Origin: Porphyra umbilicalis
Taxonomy: Eukaryota > Rhodophyta > Bangiophyceae > Bangiales > Bangiaceae
Direction of reading: 5' to 3'
Assembly: GCA_002049455.2 (NCBI GenBank)
Contig: KV918893.1
Location: forward strand, 124,001 to 188,000
Length of the DNA stretch: 64,000 nucleotides
The position numbers were made by a program, and so were the translations under genes. The number at the start of each line of letters is the position of its first letter. Position 1 is the first letter of the stretch. The notes below the pieces were generated by a model. That model ran no database searches, was not told the origin of the DNA, and worked only from the letters and a program-made list of their open reading frames with translations. Shown here piece by piece: positions 10,801-22,464 of the stretch.

Positions 10801-12674
10801 CTTCGCCACTTGGCACACAACCCGGTGGACGTCCACTGACACTTTCCCTCGCGAAAAAACGGAGCGCAGAGGTGACCTCCGTCCACAAGAGGCGAGCAAA
10901 GTGTCCCACGGGGTTTTTATAAGTACTCCCGCAACGTGCACTAGAAGAAAAAAAAATTAGAAGGTGGGCCGCCGTTGTAGTCCGGGTATAGTACCCTTGA
11001 CCTAAAGGCCAGGGAAATCAGTTCGATGTAATGATAAACCCCGTAGTAATCCTGATTGCTCCACAACAGAACCAAAAGAACAGTTTTCAAGTTAGGGATG
11101 GGCAAGCGGCGTGCTCATTGTAAGAGAATTATTTACAAGAAAATATGGGTTGCGAGTCTTACATTCCAGTCCGTGAAGGCCACTTTTATTGACATTTAGC
11201 TGAATTAGTTGTCTCTTGTAACGAGAACCCACTGTATTGATATCGGCCGATATCGATAGTATCGGGCCAAACATCGTAACCGATTGGACACCGATATCAA
11301 GCTTCAATGATTGTGTCAACCAATATTAAGGAAACATCTGGGATCAACAGAAGCCCCCCCCAGTGGCAGGGGGGGCTGATAGCGAAGCTCGTGCAAGTGC
11401 CTTTTGCAAGAACTACACGCCAATGTGAACCGATATATACTTCTTGAGACGCATCCAAGCATGTTTCTCGTCGCCACGTTGGCCAATGATCCGCTTTTTT
11501 TGTCGGAGCTATCAGGCGCCACCCACGTTCTCCCCCGCCGTCGTCGACAGTCCCCCGGCACCCAATCCCCCTTTCCTGCCGGCCTTCTGGTTGACAAACC
11601 GCTTTTGTCCAGGACTCTTTTTATCCTGGTCAAACTACCTACTCACCCCTCATCACAGCCCGCGGCGCCCCAGCGCCATCTCCCCACAACCAGACGTAAA
11701 ATGACCACTTTCTGTCATCTCCGTCATCCCAGACGCACTCTCCCAGAGCGCAACCCGCTGAATCCACCTCCGCCGCCACATAACAGCCGCGCACGTGAAG
11801 CCGCTGCCCGGCACGCCTCAATGCGACCCGCCTGTCACCGCCGGCAAGGGCCGCGCCTCATCTGCCGCCCATCGTCCCCGCCGCGCCTCCGCGCGTCATC
11901 TTCCACCGGTAGCCCTCTGCCACGCGCCGCGCTTTACCTCTTGTCCATTGTTCCCCGAATAGGATAGCTACCCACCAGGCGCGGCAGCCTGTCTGCGGCA
12001 GTGTAATAACAAGGTGCCCTGGCGCGCGGCTGAGCGGTGGCGCGACGAACAAGCGACACTGCTGCCGACAGCAGCTCACCCCTCCCAACTCACCTACCAG
12101 AAGTCCCACAGTCGTGCAGGGCCACGCGGTGGGCCCTACGGGAGATCGGCCAGATAGCCAGCCAGGATAACTCGGTATCCAGCCGTATTCCAGCTCAGGA
12201 AACAGAGCCGGCGTGCAGGCAGCCCACGGCGACTTGGCTGCAGCAGCCCAAATGGCGTGGGAAATTGTTTTTGAGCACGAGCAACAGAGAGCCCCCGCAA
12301 CAGAGAATTTTTCACGCGCGCGCGCCCTCCCCTCTCGCCGCTGTCCATCCCACCGTCCGTCATCATCGCCACTCTGCGTCGCTGCTCTCTTGTTTTATTC
12401 TACCGCACCATCCGCCTTCTTCCCCCCGCCCGCCCCCCCGCCCCCCCTCGCCCCCCCCCCCTCCCATAGATCGGTGCCGGCGCCGCCCAAGTACGTTGGC
12501 ATTGTGTCTGCTCTTCTTTAGACGCCGCCGCCTGCCAAAGGCAGCCACCCCCCCGGCCTCCCCCCGGCCGCCCCGCTCGTTGCTCTCTTTTCCGTATGCT
12601 AACCTCTTTTCCCATTTTTTCTGGCCATGGTTGCATGATGGGTTCCCCTTCTTTTTTGGTCGCCAGAAACAAGC
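10801..12674. other. Lower-GC intergenic region, no gene recognised
   Basis: Holds a 16-bp perfect palindrome GATATCGGCCGATATC at 11239-11254 with further TATCG words around it, and a pyrimidine-rich tract at 12400-12560. Frames on both strands show no domain. I see no convincing RNA gene. Confidence 0.35.
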
Positions 12675-13375
12675 ATGCCGGGGTCGTCGGGAACACCCGC
12701 TCCCCCGTTTTTGCTTGGGGGAACTCCAATCCGCCTTCCTCTTCGCCGTCGCCCCGCTCGTACTGGTGGCGTACCCGCGGCTGGTTACGGTGTGGCCTCC
12801 CCACCCCCCGTCCTCTGGGCTGCACCACCCCCACCCGCCCCCCCCTCACTCGCCGCCGCTCTTCCCCCCCTCCCCCCCCCGCGGTTCTTGGTGTTGCAGC
12901 GGTGGAGAAGGCGTTGGAAATCACAGACCAGCGCTCCGTCCCCATGCCGGGCCGAAAGCTGGCTGGGGCCAAGCCGTACCAGTGCGTGCTGTTGGGGTTG
13001 ACCGACCAAGATGTTGCGGCGCATCCCAAGATTTTCGCCTCTGCGGTCACGTCGTCCTTCAACATGAAGTGCACCTTCGAACAGCAGTCCGCCAGCGTAG
13101 AGGCAAGAGAAAGGTTTCGCCTGAAGCGCTTGTCGCCTGCCCTGCGCCGCGCTAAGAAGCACTGGGCGGCCCGGAGCCTGCTCGCCAATACTTCCCACAA
13201 CCTGCGAGCGACGGCCAATAAGACGGAGAAGCGGCGCGCCCTCGCCCGGCTCAAGGAATAGGAGGAGCGCGCAGATAGGTTGAAGCAGATCAACAACGAC
13301 GTGCGTGAGTCGGCCACGGCGGCCGAGACAGACAACCTGGCTTTCTTCCTGCAGTACAACCGTTGCCGCACGTGA
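12675..13375 (+). pseudogene. Unrecognised protein with helical C-terminus and in-frame amber codon
   Basis: I do not recognise this protein. The supported coding part is 12900-13375: KPYQCVLLGLTDQDV, then a Lys/Arg/Glu-rich likely coiled-coil running to RALARLKE. It meets TAG at 13259-13261 and continues in the same frame with EERADRLKQINNDVRES to TGA at 13373-13375. The helix heptad character runs through the stop, so the amber looks like a nonsense change in a once longer protein, perhaps from a Gln codon. A Pro-rich N-terminus from ATG 12675 is in another frame and joins either by an error in the C runs at 12860-12890 or by splicing to the acceptor TTGGTGTTGCAG near 12899. It may be transposon-derived, but that is a guess. 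Confidence 0.4.
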
Positions 13376-15120
13376 GCTTTTTGTGGGAGACTGGGGGACA
13401 GGGGCAGTGCGCTTGGGAGGAGACGGTGGGGGGGGGTGGGGGTGGGGGAGGCGGCGGGGGAGGGCGAAGAGGGTGGATGGTCGACCGAAAAAATACAATT
13501 TCCAGAATATTTCGATTTCTGGGAGCGAAAAGAGGATAATGGCCGTCTCGTGAGGACCAATCAGATCGCTCCGTAGTCGCAAAGACAGGGTCGAATCGCG
13601 ATGGATATCCAGCGCTGCTGGCTGTCTATCGAGACAGACACGCTGGCTATACATACATTTACTGCCAGATATCCAGCGATGGCCGCCTCACTATCCAGGC
13701 ATACACTTCCCGTAGGGGGGCGGTCGCGCGTGGCCCCAAAGAAAAGCTATGCCCACCAGGCAGTAGCCGCCTCCACCACACACGCGCGGGTAGCGGGTCC
13801 GTCTGCCGATGATGGACAAGTGTTCCACTGCCGCCACGCGACTGCGCTGGGTCACGGCGGCAGCTAAACCAGCACGTGTGCATGTCCCATCGCCGCTGCG
13901 GCAGCAGGCATCTAAACCTCAAGCAGCAGCCCCAGTGATGGCGGTAGTCACATCACCGCCTATGGCTGTGGGGATGGGGCCGCCGCCGCTGGTATGAGAT
14001 GGACAGCAGCTGCTGGGGACGGCCGACAGGCAGAGGACAGTGGTGGGGGCACTGTGGCGGCGACTTCGATGCGGCAGACAGCGGCGACGGCTCGAATCCC
14101 CTCAAGACTCCATTAATAGTCCTCCACGCCCCTTCCGATGCCGCCAACCCAAACGTGCGGGCCGAAGCTGCTCCACGCTGTTTGTGGCACAAGATGAGGG
14201 GAGCGACTTGCGAAAACGCCGTCCGCCCCGCTGATGGATCGGGGGGGCACCGCGTAGCCTTTGACAGGCCGCCTGCCGACCTGAGACTTGTTGCTGCCAG
14301 AACCCCCGGGGTGTAGCCCTGGAGTATGGAGAACAGAAAGCAATGAGACATCTCTGTGTCGGTGGTACTGCCGAAGAGAGCTGCGCGCGAGCACGCCGTG
14401 AAGGCACTGGCTGGAAATGATGGCCATGAATTGATAAGTGCATCTGGGCACTCGAACGGGAATTGGACTTACAGTGGGTATTCGATACTAGGGTGCTCGT
14501 TTGTACCACCGGTTCGTATGAACGAGATGGTCCTTACTGCAACGAAATACACTGCAGCGACGTCATTCCATAGGACTGCTGACCGAGACACAAAGCATGT
14601 GCCCCTCACACTACCACCTGCTCGCCCGCGGACCTTTTCCCCCCACCGATCATCAACTTCCCTGGTCGTGTTGGCGGGGTCTCTCTGTCGCGACTAGCAG
14701 AATCGCCGCTGTGGTGCACACGCAGCTGCATGGGGTTCTGCCTACCGCTGACAACGTCCATACGAACGTGTCAGACGTGGTCTCTTCATTGACAAACACT
14801 GTCTCCTTGCCAGAAGTGCAAATAAAAAGAGGAGCTGATGTTGATTTCCAGGCTGTATGGGCACACGTAAGCAATCGGGAGCACCAAGTCAGTCCCAGGG
14901 GCGCATCTGATTGATGGAGAGAGTCGGTCCGCAAGTCAGTCTCTGTCCACCAGGGCAAAATTCGGGGATCAGCAATACGGTGGTATCACGCCCAATCTTG
15001 CAGTGACACACCCTAAATGATGATCCAAATGTGAGTTTGAAGCAGGCCACTATGAAGTGGCCCCGTATCGCATAGTCGAATAGACATTCTCTTGCGGAAC
15101 CAGCCTCTTTGTATTCTCAC
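13376..15120. other. Intergenic, no gene recognised
   Basis: Left flank of the Harbinger-like element. It includes a dispersed repeat at 14311-14390 that recurs near 33170, and a twice-used word ATATCCAGCG at 13600-13680. No protein or RNA gene could be supported. Confidence 0.35.
14311..14390. repeat. Dispersed repeat, copy A
   Basis: The segment GTGTAGCCCTGGAGTATGGA with the following 55 bases resembles 33171-33250 in order and spacing (TGTAGCCCnGGAGnATnGAGAA, then a GAGAGAGCTG-type word). It does not belong to a recognised gene. Confidence 0.5.
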
Positions 15121-15140
15121 TGAGGCCCGTTCGCATTCCC
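15121..15140. repeat. Left terminal inverted repeat with TGA target duplication
   Basis: TGA followed by GGCCCGTTCGCATTCCC. It pairs with 23431-23450. Short subterminal palindromes follow at 15170-15260, including GTTATGCGGGCGTTATAAC and ACATACG...CGTATGT. Confidence 0.75.
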
Positions 15141-15479
15141 GCGTTCTGCTCCTTCGTATAAACATAACGCCGCTCTCATTGGTCGAGCCCGTTATGCGGG
15201 CGTTATAACTTTATGACATACGTGAGCAGCTCGCGTATGTTATAGCGATATAACGCCCTTGTACATTTTCGGAATGAATTGATGCCTGGTCCATCAATTT
15301 TGAGACTTACAGTTGAATCCCGTCGTCCAATGTCGCACCACCCGACGAGGGACACGGCAGGACCCTCTCAGAGCGCCCCAGTCACCTCCCGTCCCCCCAA
15401 CCGAGTGCAGTCCACCACCCCCACTACCGATTCAGAACCCACGCCCCCTGCCGCTCGTTGTTCCGTCTTCCGATCGGGT

Positions 15480-16764
15480 ATGGCATCTCCAGTGACGGTT
15501 AAGCGGCTCAAGAAGAAGCTGAAGCGTCGCGGCTTGCCAACTTATGGCGACAAGAGCATCCTATTGGAGCGATGTCGTGAGAATGGAGTCACGTGTTCTT
15601 CACCGGACGACCCCAACCGTTCGCCGCGGAGCTTGGGTCCCCCGCCCGACTCTATTGGTGTCACGCGGACGGATGTGCTTCCCGTGGCTGTGGCGCCTGC
15701 AGACACTTCCGACACTGCTTCGGCGTCAGGGACGCCACCCGTCGTGGAAGCGGGCGGCGCGCCACCTGCTGCGTCCGCGGCAGCAGCCGCTCCATCGCCG
15801 GCAGTTGGGCCGACCGCTGCCGCCGTGGCGGGATCTCGCGGCCAAGCGTCGCCTTTCTCAAAACACGAGAAGGCGCGTCTGGCGCATGTGCTGTGCACAG
15901 GGGAGGTGGCGGCGGGTGTCGGGGTCTCGCGAGGGCCGATGTCTCGCCATCAACAAGATGCTCGGTCGAGCCGCTCTGAATTTTGGGTTGTGGTCGTGGC
16001 CGAGATGTTTAACGGTACAGACCGCTTCTTTCCCCCGCAAGAACGCGTTGATGGGGGCTTGGACCCAAATGTTCATCCACATGGAAGGCCAGGCCTCTTT
16101 TTGAAGGCAAAGTGGTCGGAGGTAAGTGGCGCTTCTCTACACTTCATTTGTATGGGTTTCTTGTGTTCAGCGCAGTGAGTGTGCTATCACGGGCCAAATT
16201 AACTCTAACTGGATGATCACTCGGCCCTTTTGTATTGTCCTTGTGCAGTTGTGTGCCTCTTTTTGGCGAGTGTACAAGCAGTACGCTACTTCGGGTCACA
16301 ACGATCCTGCTCTATGGGGTAGCCTTTTCCAGGGCGACGCTGTCCTCGACTATGTTTTCTCTTTGTTCAGGAACAACAGCCTTGTGCTGGAGTTGGCAAA
16401 CCCGGAGGTGGGCGCCGCGGGTGTTGAAGGAGATGACCCGCTAGAGACTAGCAATGGTACTCGAGCGATGAATACCTCGAGGGGAAAGTGCAAGCGCGTC
16501 GGAGCGACAGCTGCTCTGGATTCCGTCGTGGAGAGCTCGGCGAGCATGGCTGCTTCCGCAGCCACGCACACGCGATGCGCCGAGACGAAGTCGCTGTCTA
16601 CAACTCTCAAGAATCTCCGAGAGTGCCACGCGGCTCCAAGCCTGATTAACGCCGTGGAGCAGCAGCTGCAGGACGGTGTTCTTCAGCGCATTCCAACTTC
16701 GGTTCCGGACGAACATGACGCACCCGGCTGGTCAAGTGGGGAGGCTAGTACCGAGGAAGTTTAG
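15480..16764 (+). CDS. SAP-domain DNA-binding protein of the Harbinger-like element, one intron
   Basis: Exons are 15480-16121 and 16249-16764 (intron 127 bp, phase 0, donor GAGGTAAGTGG, acceptor CTTGTGCAG), giving 385 aa. An upstream in-frame ATG at 15279 would add 67 residues. Residues about 5-35 (VKRLKKKLKRRGLP, then GDKSILLERC) form a SAP motif, a helix-loop-helix that binds AT-rich DNA. An Ala/Pro-rich linker follows. A region from HEKARLAHVL to VLDYVFSLFRNNS spans the splice junction and has a pattern of spaced Trp/Phe (EFWVVVVAEMF, SFWRVYKQYATSGHND) like the trihelix/Myb-like partners of transposases. Its place just inside the left terminal repeat suggests it is the element's accessory DNA-binding protein. 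The usual Harbinger partner is Myb/SANT-like, so a SAP head would be a variant. Confidence 0.6.
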
Positions 16765-16837
16765 AGGAGAGGAGAGGGTCCCGATTTGGCGTCGAGTGTT
16801 GCTTCTATCGTCAGAACAGTGGACACTTCAACGGGAG

Positions 16838-16940
16838 CTTGAACGGGAGTCCCGTTCAAGAAGCCCTTGAACGGGAGGTTTCCCGTCCAGGGGCGTCTGT
16901 GCTGTAACAAATGCCTGAACGGGAGGAGTTCCCGTTCAGG
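16838..16940. repeat. Cluster of three small hairpins (TTGAACGGGA type)
   Basis: Hairpins are CTTGAACGGGA/TCCCGTTCAAG with a 1-base loop (16838-16860), a partly decayed one at 16865-16891 and CCTGAACGGGA/TCCCGTTCAGG at 16914-16940. The last two with the spacer GCTGTAACAAATG form a block repeated in the same orientation at 21792-21875, on the other side of the Plavaka-like insert. Confidence 0.7.
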
Positions 16941-16999
16941 GCAGCCGTGCAAGGCCTTGAATACTCGCGTGATTCCCCTCGAGGCCTACTCGAGGTCCT

Positions 17000-18200
17000 G
17001 CAAGATGTTGTTATTAGCATTATCCAATGAGAGTGCTTAGTGAGATGGATCACGTCTACTGTGAGATACAGAGCCACCTGCACGGTTCTGCTTCGTGCGG
17101 GTCGGTCTTCCAGGGTGTCAAACCACTTCGTGTCCGGGTCTCCCCGCTCGTTGAGCCCACCACCACCACTCTGCCGACGCCGGGTTCCGACGCCGTGTTC
17201 GGCTCGTTGGTGGGCGTGTGAAGGATGCGGTGGCTGCTGCGTTGGGGACGCCGCACGTGTGGCCGCCGCCGTCTTCATCGATGGCAGGAGCAGTGCCGAG
17301 AGCGGTCCATGTGGTCGTGCTGGTCGCTGCGGTCGTGGCTTTGGCAGCCGGTCCAAGTGCGCCGTTCACGGCCCCTACGGCCACTGCGGCCGCAGATTGC
17401 CCCGTAGCAGTGGCAGAGCCGCGGTTCGCTGCCGCAGGCACACGGGCGCTGAGCCTCCCGTTCCCCCCCCACACTCCGCCCTTCGCCAGTGCGAACAGCG
17501 CCTGTGGTGGTCGCGACGGTGGCCGGCACGGCAGGCGCACCGTCCACGGCCACCGTCACCACAGCTGCAAATGACATGTTTGCGGCGGCACCACCGCGGT
17601 CCACGGACACTGTCACTGGCAGCGTGAGCCCCGCGTCCCCCTCCGGCGGTCCGCCGTAGCCAATGCAAAACGCATCCTTCAACGCGCGTGTTCGTCCCCC
17701 TCGCCTCCCTCTACTTGGTTCGGCCGACGGCGCTTTATCCACTGCGGCTTTTGCAGGCACTGCGGTCGCTCCTGCTCCCGCAGGGAGAATCCCCCAGCGT
17801 GGCACATTGGAGGCCGGTGCCCCACATTTCACACTAGACCGCGGTACATGCAACGCCACGTTCTCCATGTTGACCATGTCGCCTTCGACTCTCTGTCCTG
17901 ACATATGCAACCGTCCCCGGGAACCGAGTGGCACTATCTAGTCAAACGGTGGGAGGGCTACCAAGGGAGCTGTGCTCGATAGAGTGCAGCGAACATAATT
18001 TGTGGACGCTGGCGGAACAGAGAGACCACGGCCCAGTGCCATGGACCCGTACAAGTGACAGGGTACGGCGCACAGCCTGCATACATACACGCTAAGAATA
18101 GCACAGGGGAGCACTCCAAGAAGGCCCAACCAATCAAGCCATAGGCCCGCCCCGCCCAACAACAGAAAAGCCCACGCAGTACTCTCATCCACTTGTATGC
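17000..18200. other. No gene recognised between hairpin cluster and Plavaka-like gene
   Basis: Frames on both strands (for example 17218-17574 + and 17275-17934 -) are Ala/Arg/Pro-rich with no domain. Presumed 3' part of the inserted element. Confidence 0.3.
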
Positions 18201-18202
18201 CA

Positions 18203-21200
18203 TCAAAGAGTGGGAGCCAGGTTCCGGCTCGTCCAAGGATAAAACGGGTTCGAGAAAAAGCGCCTCGGCCGCCGCTCGATGGGCGGGGAAGCCACAGTAG
18301 ACGGCATGGCCCGCAGACCGTGGCTGTCCGACAAGTGACGCCAGTCGACCTGCACGTCCTCCAGACGCAAGATGTCCGTCGTGTCCACAACGTCCAACGA
18401 GGGGAAGCTGTCCCCGACTGAGTCAAAGTCCCACGCCAGGCGCACGCACCCGTACGCAGTGAGCAGGCACCCAGACCGGGCCTCGACGCGGCGGAGTCTC
18501 TGTACCACGACGCAGCTCCGCGCCTGCCGCCCAAGAGACCTCACTACACGCTGCGCGCGCCCCCAACGCACCTCGCCGCCGCTGCAGTTGTACTTGATGA
18601 ACGAGTACCACGCCTTTCTCATGAGGCTGGCCGTCGCCCGCACGAACTGCAAGTGCCCGGCGGCGCCCCACTCGAACTGCGCAATAATGCGTGCCGTGTT
18701 GTTGACCGTCAACCAGTGGATGCCGTCCATGGCGAGTCGCGCGGCGAACTTCTGCAGCTCCGGCGCCGAGAGTAGGTCGACCACGGCAACGCGCTGGCCG
18801 CGGCCAGAGAACGACAGGTCCGCCGTGCGCGTCGGCGCCGCGACCGCCACGTCTGCGCCCACCGCCTCAGACGCCTCGACGATGTCCACCTCTTCAATCT
18901 CCCTGAGCACATCTACCTGGGTCTACTCGCAACGCATCATTTGAAGAGACACACCGGGGCCGCGCTTGTTGGTGCGCTTGTACATGCGCTTGCACGCACC
19001 ATGCAACGACTCGTTGAGGGACGCATCTCCCTGCCACAAGTTGCCCCGGGCGCGCAGCTCGTCACCGAGGTGGTAGATCAGCCGGTGAATCTTGGTTGTG
19101 TTGATGCGACCGTACAGCGTCTGAAGGTAGTCGACACCAAGCGTCTCAGCCTCCGCTTCGATTGCCCGTACGTCCATTTTGGTCATGGTGGTGGTGTCGG
19201 CGATGTTGTCGCCGAGCAGATGCCCACCGAGCGCCGCAGCCTTGCAGAACAATTCGAGCACGGCGTCATGCACGAGCTTGTCCTTAAAAACGGCCAGGTA
19301 CTGCGCCGAGGTCGCCAGGTCCGGGTCCGGCATCTCTCCCAGGGGCTCGTCCTCGACCGCAAGGTCGTCACCATCAACACATACCCACCCGTCATCGTCC
19401 ATTCCAACGTCGGTTTGCGCGCCGGCGGTCACCGCCGAGACAGACGGGCGGGTTCGTACCGCGGTGGCGGTGCGGCGGCCAAGACCCGACGACGGCGCGG
19501 TTGCAGCATCGTCGGGCGGCCCGATGAGACCCGCCACCATGAATGGCGAAAAAAGCAAAAAGTGCCTCCGACTGCGCCCTGTCATGGTTGCCTGCTTTTC
19601 CTTCATTGGTACAAAGCAACTGGCGTGGGAGAATAGTACAATACAGTCGTAAGAACAATGGTCAACCGACAGATGTGCTCGTGTTTAACGTAAGAGAAGT
19701 GTCAGACTAGCACCGCCCGGCTTGACACCCGGCCCATATCGGAGCGAACAGATAGACAATGAAGGTCAAGCAGAAGCGCACGCCACTCACCCGTGTGGCC
19801 CTCTTCACACAAACATCCCCAGGCGCTGACGGGCAAACCTTGCAGTTCCTGTCGAGCTCAAAGGCCCGTCGGTTGAGGACGTTAAGCGTGTCCGTCACTG
19901 GCCCCAGTAGAGCATGACCATCCGGGCAGACGGTGGTGAAAAAAGCCGGAAGACGCTGAGCCAGCAGCCGCAGAGCACCGAGCTTCCACACGTGCAGCAA
20001 GTCAAAAGTGGCCGTGCGGTATAAGGAGCGTGACCCAGTGCTCAGTCCGTGCACAGCGCCGAGAGCGGGAGCAAAGGCAAGAGCGCTGTGCTCTTGTCCG
20101 AGCGCCCGGCGGCGAGCCGGCCGCGGGTCATTGCGGCGCACAATGGCGGCCTCCAACTGAACATCGAGCGTCTGCAAAACGTCCCGGTCGACCGCTCGAA
20201 TGGTCGACGCGCTCGGGACGTCGTCCTTGTCCGCCATGCACGGAGAGCAAAAGAAGCGGCACCTGTTACCCATGAGCAAAAAGATCGCGCGCTCTTCGGG
20301 CTGGTCCACGACGATGCCGACGATGCGCGGCACAAGGAAAACATCACCGCGTCCGCTCACAGGAGCAGTGACGCCCGACTCGCTCGCACGCGTCAACGCC
20401 CGCAGGGTCACGGCCAGACAACGCTGCAACAGGTCATTTCGCACGTCGCTCACCTCAAGGCGGCATGCCTGCGTTTGGCCAACAGCCCGTGGACCGTGCT
20501 CGATGTATCCAACGGTCGTCCATCCACCCCCCGGGCCGAAAACGTTGACGAACCGGGCGCGCACAGGGAAGATGTTGTGCGCGCCCGACCACGACACGAG
20601 CGCCTCGTCGGCGTGAAGCTGAACACCCATAACGACAGCCGCCCGGCCGTGCACAGCTCGAACGTTGCGCCGCTCCTGCTGGTACAGGTCCGAGTCGAGC
20701 GTCCCGCGCCGCTGACGGGACTCATCGTCGTCATCGATCTCCGGCAGCTCGTTTTCGAGCTGGTCGCTCGTGGTGGTGCCGCCGCCGAACGGCCCGTCCT
20801 AGCCAAAGTCCACGGCCTCTGCGCACGCGAGCGCGTCGAGGCCCGCCGTGAGGACGTCGCGGTAAAAGTAGGTGTAGACCTTCTTGCCAATTTTGATGGG
20901 CACTTGCATCCAGCGGAGGCGCGCGAGCTCGCGCGCCTGCCCCTCGCGAGCTGCCGTGAGGAAAGAATGCGGCGTGTGAAAGGCAGCACCGAAATCGGCC
21001 ACGGCTGTGCTACCCGCAGTGGCAGCCCGCTCCATGTCCATAATGACGTCAGCAAACCGCATGTTGTCGCCCTTTGACAGGCCTCCACCGCCGGCTGTCA
21101 AAGAGAAGCGGAGGGGGATGAGCCGTGCGCAGCGTACCGCGCGGCGCGTGCGGAGGAGCGCCGCGAGCTCGAGCTTGCCCACGCTCAGCGTCGCCGCCAC

Positions 21201-21425
21201 GCGCTCGCCCGCACGGCTGAGATGGTATGCCTGCGCGCGGTGCAGCAGGCCGCGCAGCGCGCCATAGAGAACGGCAGCGTTGACGGTGACAACGGCGAGG
21301 GGTGATGGCCGGTTTTGTGCAACGTTCGATTGGTCCCGGGAGGTAGTGAGTGCATGTCTTCTGTGCTCATCGAGGGAGACCGGCCAGGTCTTCAGGAGGC
21401 TTCTCGGGCTCTGGTTTGTATCCAC
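18203..21425 (-). pseudogene. Plavaka-like (CACTA-related) transposase, decayed by in-frame amber codons
   Basis: Read leftward, three long segments keep the order of motifs known from Plavaka-type transposases. VQLHADEALVSW with FPVRARFVNVF corresponds to the first catalytic Asp block. LLMGNRCRFFCSPCMADKDD is the Cys-containing block. FDLLHVWKLGALRLL is the second acidic block. KIHRLIYHLGDEL to DASLNESLHGACKRMYKRTN holds the catalytic Glu in NESLH. Introns are likely between about 19790 and 19620 (donor GTGAGTGG at 19790). Two TAG codons, at 20801-20799 and 18925-18923, interrupt otherwise continuous frames, each with coherent sequence continuing in the same frame (MMRCE, amber, TQVDVLREIEEVD). 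Exact exon ends are unresolved. Family assignment rests on motif order only. Confidence 0.55.
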
Positions 21426-21791
21426 CGCGTGGAGTGCAGTACCTGGTCACAGGCGCGTAGCGTCGCGCGGTCGGCGCATTTGTTTGTTCTTTTGGGTTCT
21501 TTCTCTTGGCTCTTTCCAGCCTGCGCGCCGGCATGCAGACGGTATTGCCACTTCGACGTCTACGACCTCGAGCATCAAAGCTGAGGGACGCCGGTGGTCC
21601 CAGGCAGTCGGGATGTAGAAAACACATATAAATATCAGAATCAGCGCTCCGTGTACGTCACCCCCAGGCGCCCGGCGCCACCATTGCCCATGGTTTGCGC
21701 TCCGCCTAATAGAGCTTAATAACCACCGTCAACCCTCAAGTCACACGATCCTGCTCCGCTCTGCAGATCATCTCGAGACCAGGTCCATGCA

Positions 21792-21875
21792 CCTGAACAA
21801 CGTTTGTAACAGGAGTTCCGATGTTCAGGCGCCGTGCCGTAACAGGGGCCTGAACGGGATTTCCTTCCGTTCAGG
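21792..21875. repeat. Double-hairpin block, direct repeat of 16865-16940
   Basis: CCTGAAC...GTTCAGG (21792-21828) is followed by GCCGTAACAGGGG and the hairpin CCTGAACGGGA...TTCCGTTCAGG (21849-21875). The spacer and both hairpins correspond in order and orientation to 16865-16940. These blocks bracket the Plavaka-like insert. Confidence 0.65.
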
Positions 21876-21876
21876 A

Positions 21877-22464
21877 TGAACATAGTTCTGACGATGGTGG
21901 GGTTGCGTGCTTTTCATATCCAGAAATGTTCCCGAGAAGGCCGTGGAGTCGTGTAATGCGCCAGGAGTGGTACACGCCATCCAACGAAACTTGTACTCGG
22001 AATCGCAGATGGCTTGAGTGTTCAGCGCGTAGAAGACCTTCCTTGAATAGTGGTCTACGACACACGGTACGTCCGTCTCGAGAGGTTGCTCTTGCTCGAC
22101 CGCAATCACGTCAAGTGTCCCACAGACGTTGCCAGATTGGGAGTTTCGACGGCTTGGGAACCCCAACTCATACGCCAGCCGACGCGGGAAGCTGCTCAAC
22201 TGAAAGTCCAGGTCTGAAAAGGGTGTCGAGTTTACGGCATCTATTGCTGTCTTCCCAAGTTTGGCCGATGAGGTCGAAGTCAAGACAGGGTCTCGGTCAA
22301 CTGCCCATTTGTCGAACCACTTTATCCGGCTGAGTGGATTGCTGAGAAACTGTTTCACGCAGTTGATCACCCCTGTTGACATCGCCAGCATCGGCCAAAA
22401 ATGGGAAGACAGCAATACGACATCCCAAAAAGCACGGTAGACAGTACAGCTATTGCTGATCTCC
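21877..22464 (-). pseudogene. HARBI1-type transposase, catalytic part (truncated)
   Basis: Leftward continuation of the transposase whose N-terminal part is at 22889-23183. It begins with ISNSCTVYRAFWDVVL, the helix-turn-helix end usual after the GxS motif. It contains GTLDVIAVEQE, matching the first catalytic Asp block (GxxDG in the family), then DHYSRKVFYALNTQAICDSEY and FRWMACTTPGALHDSTAFSG with the second Asp. Soon after, the frame runs into the double-hairpin block and stops near 21825. The block with the third acidic residue (VVERAFG-like) is absent from the window. The insertion of the 4.9-kb segment or a deletion removed it. Confidence 0.7.

Noticed and set aside
10970-11050. tRNA-like segment with GTTCGAT and a D-arm-like AGTCCGGGTATAGTACCC
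   Set aside because: Acceptor and T stems do not pair and the anticodon arm does not form; only a local hairpin around CCTTGACC-TAAA-GGCCAGGG is supported.
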